NCBI RefSeq assembly: GCF_000826545.1
Contig: NZ_CDME01000020.1
Span: 23,447-87,446 of the forward strand
Direction: 5' to 3'
Length of the DNA stretch: 64,000 nucleotides
Source of the DNA: Kibdelosporangium sp. MJ126-NF4
Lineage (GTDB): Bacteria; Actinomycetota; Actinomycetes; Mycobacteriales; Pseudonocardiaceae
A model generated the notes under the pieces. It was not told where the DNA came from. It was given only the letters and a program-made list of their open reading frames with translations, and did no database searches. The position numbers and the translations under genes were made by a program. Shown here piece after piece: positions 57,848 to 64,000 of the stretch (the stretch's first letter is position 1; each line of letters opens with the position of its first letter).

Positions 57848-59337
57848 GCGAGCCGACAGGCCGGTTGTGGGGCGTCGGGCTGGGTCCCGGCGATCCGGAA
57901 CTGATCACCGTGAAGGCGGCGCGGCTGATCGAGTCGGCCGGGGTGATCGCGTTCCACAGCGCGCGGCACGGCCGCAGCATCGCCCGGTCGATCGCCCGGC
58001 ACTACATGCGCGAAGGCCAGATCGAAGAGCCGTTGATGTACCCGATCACCACCGAGACCACCGATCATCCCGGTGGCTACCAGGGTGCGCTCGACGACTT
58101 CTACGAGGAATGCGCCGCACGGCTGGCCGCGCACCTGGACGCGGGACGGGACGTTGTCGTTCTGGCCGAAGGGGATCCGTTCTTCTACGGCTCGTACATG
58201 CACCTGCACAAGCGGCTCGCGCACCGGTATCCGACTCAGGTCGTGCCGGGTGTGACGTCGGTCAGTGCCGCGTCGGCGGAACTGGGCAGGCCGCTGGTCG
58301 AGCGGGACGAGATTCTCACCGTGCTGCCGGGAACGTTGCCCGCCGAAACACTCGCGGACAAGCTCGCGGCCACCGACTCGGCGGTGATCATGAAGCTGGG
58401 GCGGACGTTCCCGAAGGTACGTCAGGCGTTACAGGAAGCCGGGCGGCTGGACGAGGCCTGGTATGTCGAGCGCGCGACGACCGACAAGCAGCGCGTCGAG
58501 CCGTTGGCCGACGTGGACCCGTCCACGGTCCCCTACTTCTCGGTGGCGTTGGTGTCGAGCCGGGCCGCCGCGGTCACGCCCACGGCGACGACGACACAGC
58601 GGGCAGGCGAAGTCGTGGTGGTCGGGCTTGGCCCGGCCGGGCGTGAATGGCTGACGCCGGAGGCGCAGGAAGCTCTGGCCACGGCGACGGACCTGGTCGG
58701 CTATGGGCCGTACATCGACCGTGTGCCACCGAATCCGCGTCAGCGGCGGCACGCGTCGGACAACCGTGTCGAAGCTGAGCGGGCGGCGTTCGCACTGGAT
58801 CTCGCGCGCGGCGGGGCGCGGGTGGCCGTCGTGTCCTCGGGCGATCCCGGGGTGTTCGCGATGGCGAGCGCGGTGCTGGAGGTCGCCGAGGAGTACACGG
58901 ATGTGCCGGTGCGGATCCTGCCGGGCCTGACCGCGGCGAACGCGGTCGCCAGCCGGGTCGGCGCGCCGCTGGGACACGACTACTGCGTGCTGTCGTTGTC
59001 CGACAGGCTCAAACCGTGGGACGTGATCGCGTCGCGGCTGTCCGCGGCGGCCAAGGCCGACTTGGTGCTGGCGATCTACAACCCGGCTTCGCGCAGCCGG
59101 ACCTGGCAGGTCGAGGCCGCGCGGGATCTGGTGCTGGAGCACCGGTCCGCGGACACCCCGGTCGTGATTGGCCGTGATGTCGGCTATCCGACCGAGACGA
59201 TCACCGTCGTCCGGCTCGCCGAGCTGGATCCGTCCATGGTGGACATGCGGTGCCTGCTGCTGGTCGGCTCGTCGCAGACCCGGTTGACCGAGAACGGCAA
59301 GGTTTTCACGCCTCGGCGATATCCCGAACCCAGCTGA
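57844..59337 (+). CDS. cobIJ: Fused precorrin-2 C20- and precorrin-3B C17-methyltransferase (CobI-CobJ)
   Basis: Protein of 497 aa made of two SAM-dependent tetrapyrrole methylase domains. CobI is residues 1 to about 240: [48 protein letters not shown]. CobJ is about 250-497: [65 protein letters not shown]. The fusion is common in actinobacteria and links two near-consecutive ring methylations. The start overlaps cobH (ATGA). The end overlaps the convergent cobK by 32 bp. Confidence 0.95.
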   Translation: MSEPTGRLWGVGLGPGDPELITVKAARLIESAGVIAFHSARHGRSIARSIARHYMREGQIEEPLMYPITTETTDHPGGYQGALDDFYEECAARLAAHLDAGRDVVVLAEGDPFFYGSYMHLHKRLAHRYPTQVVPGVTSVSAASAELGRPLVERDEILTVLPGTLPAETLADKLAATDSAVIMKLGRTFPKVRQALQEAGRLDEAWYVERATTDKQRVEPLADVDPSTVPYFSVALVSSRAAAVTPTATTTQRAGEVVVVGLGPAGREWLTPEAQEALATATDLVGYGPYIDRVPPNPRQRRHASDNRVEAERAAFALDLARGGARVAVVSSGDPGVFAMASAVLEVAEEYTDVPVRILPGLTAANAVASRVGAPLGHDYCVLSLSDRLKPWDVIASRLSAAAKADLVLAIYNPASRSRTWQVEAARDLVLEHRSADTPVVIGRDVGYPTETITVVRLAELDPSMVDMRCLLLVGSSQTRLTENGKVFTPRRYPEPS

Positions 59338-60031
59338 CAGCTTCCGCCACAGTGGACGCGGTGTCGACGCCGTCCGGCAGCGGCGGACGACGGACGACGA
59401 CCACGGGGAGACCGAGTTCCCGTGCTGCGGTCAGTTTCGCCGCTGTCATGTCGCCGCCGCTGTCCTTGGTGACGAGCACCTGTATCCGGTGTTGACGCAT
59501 GAGCGCGATTTCACCGTCCACAGTGAACGGTCCGCGGTCGAGTATGACCGTGAGCCGTTGCGGCACAGGTGGTCGCGGCGTCTCGACCGAGCGAGCCAGG
59601 AACCAGTTGCGGAGACCCGCGAACTCGGCGAGCTCTTCACGCCCGGTTGTGAGGAAGACACGTTCGGCGGGCAGGCTTGCCGCCGCCTCGGCCACGCTGT
59701 CCACCCAACGCCAGTCGTCGCCGGGGCTTTCCCGCCAACCGGGGCGTCGGAGCACGACGAGTGGGAGCCCCAAGTCCCGGGTGACGGCTGACGCGGTCAC
59801 GGTCATCGTGGCCGCGAACGGGTGGGTCGCGTCGATGACCGCGTTGGTCTCGTTGTCCAGCAACCATGCGCGCAGCCCGTCCGGGCCGCCGAAACCACCG
59901 ACGCGGACTTCGCCGGGCGGCAGCCGGGGCGTCCGCACACGACCGGCCAACGATGAAACGACCTTGTGCTCGGGCAATTGGCCCGCCAGGAGGCGTGCTT
60001 CCGCTGTGCCACCGAGGATGAGGATGTTCAC
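59306..60031 (-). CDS. cobK: Precorrin-6A reductase CobK
   Basis: Protein of 241 aa starting at a GTG that overlaps the cobM stop (GTGA). The CobK/CbiJ marks are seen: ILILGGTAEARLLAGQL, VVSSLAGRVRTPRLPPGEVRVGGFGG, VIDATHPFAATMT, and LVTKDSGGDMTAAKLTAARELGLPVVVVRRPPLP. It reduces precorrin-6A with NADPH. It is last in the cobL-cobM-cobK operon. Confidence 0.94.
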   Translation of the reverse strand: MNILILGGTAEARLLAGQLPEHKVVSSLAGRVRTPRLPPGEVRVGGFGGPDGLRAWLLDNETNAVIDATHPFAATMTVTASAVTRDLGLPLVVLRRPGWRESPGDDWRWVDSVAEAAASLPAERVFLTTGREELAEFAGLRNWFLARSVETPRPPVPQRLTVILDRGPFTVDGEIALMRQHRIQVLVTKDSGGDMTAAKLTAARELGLPVVVVRRPPLPDGVDTASTVAEAVSWVRDIAEA

Positions 60032-60783
60032 CGGGCGCGGTTGATCCGGGGGCGATGGGCAGAGTACAGGTGGCTGTCGACGAACTCGCTCGCCAAGAGC
60101 GCCCGGCCGACGATGATCACCGCTGTCCGCTTGATCTCCGCCGCGTGGACCTGCGCGGCGATGTCGACGAGTGTGCCCCGCAGAACGACCTCGTCCTCGC
60201 GGCTGGCGTAGGCGACGACCGCGACCGGGCAGTCCGGCCCGTAGTTCGGCAGGAGTTCCTGGACGACCTCGTCGATCCGCTGTACCGCGAGGTGCAGCAC
60301 CATGGTGGACCGGCTGCGGCCGAGGGTGTCCAGGTCCTCACCGGGCGGCATGGGCGTGGCACGCGCCGAGATCCGTGTCAGGACAACCGTTTGCGCCACG
60401 CCGGGGACCGTGAGTTCACGCTTCAGGCTCGCCGCGGCGGCGGCGAAAGCGGGCACACCCGGGGTCACGTCGTAGGGCACTCCGGCGTCGTCGAGCCGTC
60501 GCATCTGCTCGGCCATCGCGCTGTACACCGACGGGTCGCCCGAGTGCAGCCGGGCGACATCCACGCCCTGCGAGTGTGCGTCGACGAGTTCGGCGATGAT
60601 CTCGTCGAGGTTCAGGTTGGCCGTGTCCACGAGTTTCGCGCCCTCAGGACACATCTCCAGCAGCTCGACCGGCACGAGCGCACCCGCGTACAGGCACACC
60701 GGTGACGAGGAGATCAGCCGCTGCCCGCGCACGGTGATCAGATCGGCCGCGCCCGGCCCTGCGCCGATGAAGTGCACGGTCAC
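60028..60783 (-). CDS. cobM: Precorrin-4 C11-methyltransferase CobM
   Basis: Protein of 251 aa starting at a GTG inside the cobL stop (GTGA). It has methylase motifs VHFIGAGPGAADLITVRGQ, ARLHSGDPSVYSA, VTPGVPAFAAAAA and the CobM-type TVVLTRISARATPMPPGEDL. It methylates precorrin-4 at C-11. It sits between cobL and cobK with 4-bp overlaps on both sides. Confidence 0.95.
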   Translation of the reverse strand: MTVHFIGAGPGAADLITVRGQRLISSSPVCLYAGALVPVELLEMCPEGAKLVDTANLNLDEIIAELVDAHSQGVDVARLHSGDPSVYSAMAEQMRRLDDAGVPYDVTPGVPAFAAAAASLKRELTVPGVAQTVVLTRISARATPMPPGEDLDTLGRSRSTMVLHLAVQRIDEVVQELLPNYGPDCPVAVVAYASREDEVVLRGTLVDIAAQVHAAEIKRTAVIIVGRALLASEFVDSHLYSAHRPRINRAR

Positions 60784-61955
60784 GCGTCGGTCTCCTTGCT
60801 GACGGTCCAGATGGTCACCGGCATCAGCGGCCGCCAGCCGGTGAACCCGCCGACCGGGGATCCCCGGCTGATCGAGATCCGGACCAGGTCGCCGCCGAGG
60901 CGGGCGTGCCATCGTGCCACGACCGCCTCGGATTCCACAGTGACCGCGTTCACCACCAGCCGCCCGCCCGGCCTGAGCGCCGCCAGTGCCCACTCGACCA
61001 TGCCCTCAGCCGTCAGACCGCCACCGATGAAGATGGCGTCCGGGGTGTCCAGCCCGTCGGCCGGCGCCTCGGCGACGACCACCTCGATCCCGGGAACGCC
61101 CAGCTCACGAGCATTGCGCCGGATCCGCTCCGCCCTGTCCGCGTCCCGCTCGATCGCGATCGCACGGCACGACGGATGCGTACGCGACCACTCGATCGCG
61201 ACGCTGCCCGCTCCCCCGCCGACATCCCACAGCAACTGCCCGGGGACGGGCATCAGGCGGGACAGGGTGACCGCGCGAACCTCACGTTTGGTGAGCTGGC
61301 CGTCGCTTTCATAGGCGTCGTCCGGCAAACCGGGCACGTTCGGCACCAGCTTGTCACCATGACAGTGAACCGCGATCACGTTCAACGAGTCGCAATCCCC
61401 CTGCCACTGCTCGGCGGTCCCCACCACCTGGCGCTCAGCCGAGTCGCCCAGCAGTTCGAGCACAGTCATCACGCTGGCGCCGTAGCCCCGTTTGGTCAGC
61501 AGCCCCGCGACCTGGCCAGGTGTGTCGCCGTTGGCGCTGAGCACGATCAGCTTGCGTCCAGGGTGGACGTGGGCGTTGACAAGCTCGACAGGGCGGCCGA
61601 CAACGCTGACCACCTCGACATCCTGCTGTGCCCAGCCCAAGCGGGCACATGCCAACGACACTGAGGACGGGTGCGTCAGCACACGGACGGGCCCGAGCTT
61701 GGAGCCGATGCCGTAGAACATCGGGTCACCGCTCGCCAACACGCAGAGCTCCCGGTCCTGGTACTTCGCCAGCAGCTCGGGGACGGCTGGCATCATCGGC
61801 GACGGCCAGGCCACTCGCTCGGCTGTGACCTCCCGCGGCACGAGTTCCAGCTGACGCGTGCTGCCCAGAAGGACCTCCGCATCGCGGAGCGCCTGCCGCG
61901 CCACGGCGGTGAGGCCGTCCCATCCCTCAGCACCGATACCGACGACCGTGACCAT
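60780..61955 (-). CDS. cobL: Precorrin-6Y C5,15-methyltransferase (decarboxylating) CobL
   Basis: Protein of 391 aa with both CobL halves: an N-terminal tetrapyrrole methylase (VVGIGAEGWDGLTAVARQAL, VLASGDPMFYGIGS) and a C-terminal CbiT-like methyltransferase (LLWDVGGGAGSVAIEWSR, IFIGGGLTAEGMVEWAL). It methylates C-5 and C-15 and removes the acetate carboxyl. The start has TAATGT 7 nt upstream and no Shine-Dalgarno, so it is probably leaderless and independent of the MarR gene 20 bp upstream. Confidence 0.95.
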   Translation of the reverse strand: MVTVVGIGAEGWDGLTAVARQALRDAEVLLGSTRQLELVPREVTAERVAWPSPMMPAVPELLAKYQDRELCVLASGDPMFYGIGSKLGPVRVLTHPSSVSLACARLGWAQQDVEVVSVVGRPVELVNAHVHPGRKLIVLSANGDTPGQVAGLLTKRGYGASVMTVLELLGDSAERQVVGTAEQWQGDCDSLNVIAVHCHGDKLVPNVPGLPDDAYESDGQLTKREVRAVTLSRLMPVPGQLLWDVGGGAGSVAIEWSRTHPSCRAIAIERDADRAERIRRNARELGVPGIEVVVAEAPADGLDTPDAIFIGGGLTAEGMVEWALAALRPGGRLVVNAVTVESEAVVARWHARLGGDLVRISISRGSPVGGFTGWRPLMPVTIWTVSKETDA

Positions 61956-61962
61956 GGGGCCA

Positions 61963-61968
61963 ACATTA
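61963..61968 (-). promoter_or_regulatory. -10 box of leaderless cobL-cobM-cobK transcript
   Basis: Read on the minus strand, TAATGT lies 7 nt before the cobL ATG, in the 20-bp gap after the MarR gene. Confidence 0.5.
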
Positions 61969-61975
61969 GCGCTGG

Positions 61976-62458
61976 TCAGGGCAGTTCGGATTCGAGGCGG
62001 CGCTGTAGTTCGCTCAAGGTCTCGCGTGCGAGGGCGAGCCTGTCCGCGTCGAGGCCTTCGGTGGTACGGAGGGCAAGCTGGGTGTAGGCCGTCTGCATCC
62101 TGTGCAGGGCGGCACGGCCGGTCGGAGTGACTTCGAGCAGCTTGGCCCGCTGGTGCGCGGGATTGGGCTGATAGCAGGCGAGTCCGTCCTCGACGAGCAG
62201 GTCCGCGACGCGCTGGACGCTCTGCCGCGTGTGGCCGAGTTGGCTGGCGATGGCCACGACCGGGGCGGCTTCGTCTTCGACCTCGGCGAGGACCTGCCAG
62301 CGCGCCAAGCTCTGGCCGGTGGGGCGGGCGATGCCGTTGCCGATCGCCTCGACGACGTTGGCGAGCCTGCCGACCTGGTCGATCAGTGCCGCGTAGGCAT
62401 CGCAGGCTTGATCACCACTCTTGACAGCATGCTGTCGTATCGCTAGCTTGTCGGACAT
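61976..62458 (-). CDS. MarR family transcriptional regulator
   Basis: Regulator of 160 aa. The winged helix is clear: SLARWQVLAEVEDEAAPVVAIASQLGHTRQSVQRVADLLVEDGL, followed by RAKLLEVTPTGRAAL in the wing and a long C-terminal helix. The start lies within a 20-bp dyad, and a second perfect dyad lies in its first codons, so it likely represses itself and the divergent SRPBCC-LLM pair. Confidence 0.92.
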   Translation of the reverse strand: MSDKLAIRQHAVKSGDQACDAYAALIDQVGRLANVVEAIGNGIARPTGQSLARWQVLAEVEDEAAPVVAIASQLGHTRQSVQRVADLLVEDGLACYQPNPAHQRAKLLEVTPTGRAALHRMQTAYTQLALRTTEGLDADRLALARETLSELQRRLESELP

Positions 62459-62475
62459 GACAGCATGTTGTCATG
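62423..62475. promoter_or_regulatory. Two MarR-type operators
   Basis: The perfect palindrome GACAGCATGCTGTC (62423-62436) lies in the first codons of the MarR gene. The near-perfect CATGACAGCATGTTGTCATG (62456-62475, one mismatched pair) overlaps its start. Their centres are 36 bp apart. Both share ACAGCATG, so they are probably sites for the same dimer. Confidence 0.82.
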
Positions 62476-62513
62476 TAGCGCTTCGGCCCGCAACAGGCGA
62501 ACCAGGAGAACAA

Positions 62514-62966
62514 ATGCCCTCCGCACCCCGCCCACTCCGGATCTCACGCGACATCATCGTCGCCGCACCACCGTCTGCGGTGTTCTCGGTGCTCGCCAAT
62601 CCGCACCGCCACACCGATTTCGACGGTTCCGGCACCGTGCGGAACACGGTCTGGGGACCGGATCGGCTCGGCATGGACGACACGTTCAAGACAGCCATGA
62701 AGCTGTTCGGCGTGCACTACAAGATCGTCAACACGGTCGTCGAGTTCGAGGCGGACCGCCGCATCGCGTGGTGCCACCCCGGCAAGCACCGTTGGCGCTA
62801 CGAACTCGAAGAGGTCGACGGTGGTACGCGGGTGACCGAGACCTGCGATTTCTCCACCTCGCCGGTGCGCGGACTGCTCATGCGCACACCGTGGCCCCGC
62901 TGGAACGCCGAGGGCATCGAGAAGACCCTGCCCAGGCTCAAGGCACTGGTCGAGAACGGCTCCTGA
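62514..62966 (+). CDS. SRPBCC family protein
   Basis: Protein of 150 aa. The ATG at 62514 has AGGAGA upstream. The START-like fold start RDIIVAAPPSAVFSVLANPHRHTDFDG is typical; the cavity strands and the C-terminal helix (WNAEGIEKTLPRLKALVEN) follow. Such proteins bind hydrophobic ligands. It is divergent from the MarR gene and 27 bp before the LLM oxidoreductase. Confidence 0.87.
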   Translation: MPSAPRPLRISRDIIVAAPPSAVFSVLANPHRHTDFDGSGTVRNTVWGPDRLGMDDTFKTAMKLFGVHYKIVNTVVEFEADRRIAWCHPGKHRWRYELEEVDGGTRVTETCDFSTSPVRGLLMRTPWPRWNAEGIEKTLPRLKALVENGS

Positions 62967-62993
62967 ACCACCTTCAACGGCAGAGGAATCACT

Positions 62994-63842
62994 GTGCAGA
63001 TCGGTATCGGACTTCCGAACCAGGTGCGCGATGTCACCGCGTCGACCATTCCACGCTGGGCGGCCCGAGCTGAGGAAGCCGGGTTTTCCACCGTCGCCAC
63101 GACCGGGCGCTACGCCTACCCGAGTGTGAGCGACACCGTCGCGCTCGCGGCCGCGGCGGGGGCGACCAGCACGATCGGACTGCTCAGCGCGGTCCTGCTG
63201 GCTCCGACCTGGCCTGGTGCCTTGCTGGCCAAGGAAATCGCGGGCATCGACGGTGTCTCCGGCGGCCGTCTCACGCTCGGCGTCGGAGTCGGGTCGCGCG
63301 AGGACGAATTCACCGTGCCCGGTCTCGGCCTGGACGGTCGCGGCGCACGGCTGGACTCCGACCTGGCGACATACCGCGAGGTCTGGGGCGGCAAGCCGGT
63401 CGGCAACGGACCGAATCCGGCCGTACCGTCGGGAACCCGGCAAGTCCCCATGCTGTTCGGCGGATACTCCGCTCGCGCGCTGGACCGCATGGTGCGCTGG
63501 GGCGAGGGCTACATCGGCGGTTCGCTGCCGACAGCCATGACGGCTCCCAGCTTCGAAGCGGCAAAACGAGCCTGGCGAGAGGCAGGCCGCCATGGCTCCC
63601 CGAAACTCGCCGTACTCACCTACTTCGCACTGGGCGACACAGAGGCCGGACGAGCGAACATCCAGGACTTCTACCGGCTGGCCCCCAAGGAGATCGCCGC
63701 CAACGCGGTGCTTCGCACCACCAGGGAGACGATCCAGCAGTCCGTCACGGAATACACCGACCTCGGTGTGGACGAGATCATCTTCGTTCCGGCCACGGAC
63801 GACCTCGACGAGGTCACGCGGCTCGCCGACGTCATCGCCTGA
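62994..63842 (+). CDS. LLM class flavin-dependent oxidoreductase
   Basis: Luciferase-like protein of 282 aa starting at a GTG with AGAGGA upstream. Family marks are IGIGLPNQVRDVTASTIPRWAARAEEAGF, TSTIGLLSAVLLAPTWPGALLAKEIAGIDGVSGGRLTLGVGVG and PMLFGGYSARALDRMVRWGEGYI. Members use FMNH2 or F420. The substrate is unknown; with the SRPBCC and MarR genes it forms a small repressed redox unit. Confidence 0.88.
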   Translation: MQIGIGLPNQVRDVTASTIPRWAARAEEAGFSTVATTGRYAYPSVSDTVALAAAAGATSTIGLLSAVLLAPTWPGALLAKEIAGIDGVSGGRLTLGVGVGSREDEFTVPGLGLDGRGARLDSDLATYREVWGGKPVGNGPNPAVPSGTRQVPMLFGGYSARALDRMVRWGEGYIGGSLPTAMTAPSFEAAKRAWREAGRHGSPKLAVLTYFALGDTEAGRANIQDFYRLAPKEIAANAVLRTTRETIQQSVTEYTDLGVDEIIFVPATDDLDEVTRLADVIA

Positions 63843-63860
63843 GCCCCGCGTCGGTTCGGG

Positions 63861-64000
<140 letters not shown>

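Overview
The window comes from a high-GC Gram-positive actinomycete, most likely a member of the Pseudonocardiaceae (Amycolatopsis, Kibdelosporangium or Lentzea type). This rests on very GC-rich codon use, frequent GTG starts, a mycothiol-dependent-type enzyme, WXG100-like and DUF1023 type VII secretion genes, aerobic cobalamin genes including a CobI-CobJ fusion, and many start codons 6-7 nt behind a TANNNT -10 box (leaderless mRNAs). The genus is inference. I see no rRNA, tRNA, insertion sequence, phage gene or CRISPR array.

Layout. 1-4.4 kb: a caspase-fold protease gene cut by the left edge, divergent from a small EACC1 gene (a probable conflict or cell-death module), then a membrane-anchored beta-propeller/PKD surface protein. 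4.1-16.7 kb: accessory genes, including a maleylpyruvate isomerase-like protein and TetR around a palindrome, a serine hydrolase, P450-TetR-MmpL, Ku, RidA, TetR, a tandem GNAT protein, small unknowns, a DUF998 membrane protein and a secreted M23 peptidase. 16.8-19.4 kb: a PaaX-type regulator and argS. 19.4-22.9 kb: an MFS-LysR-talarate/galactarate dehydratase operon. 23.1-24.9 kb: an ADP-ribosylglycohydrolase-PfkB kinase pair. 24.9-27.6 kb: a receptor-like Ser/Thr kinase and an unknown protein. 27.9-30.9 kb: a MacA-like lipoprotein plus ABC/FtsX exporter. 31-35.2 kb: a PAC2 protein and an exported GH78 rhamnosidase with a LacI-type operator. 35.5-41.5 kb: gltBD. 41.6-45.2 kb: MFS, GNAT, CGNR, MerR and reductase genes. 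45.3-49.6 kb: a PaaX-like regulator divergent from an AidB-like acyl-CoA dehydrogenase and two crotonases.

49.7-62 kb is an aerobic cobalamin (B12) locus. cobN is under a cobalamin riboswitch. cobG-cobH-cobIJ run on the plus strand and meet cobL-cobM-cobK on the minus strand. A three-gene type VII secretion-type cassette (WXG100-like, DUF1023 hydrolase, lipoprotein) sits between cobN and cobG. After a MarR gene with two operators and a SRPBCC and LLM oxidoreductase pair, the window ends inside sucD.

Regulation is mostly local. Palindromes lie in front of the TetR, MerR, MarR and GH78 genes, and strong hairpins close most convergent junctions.
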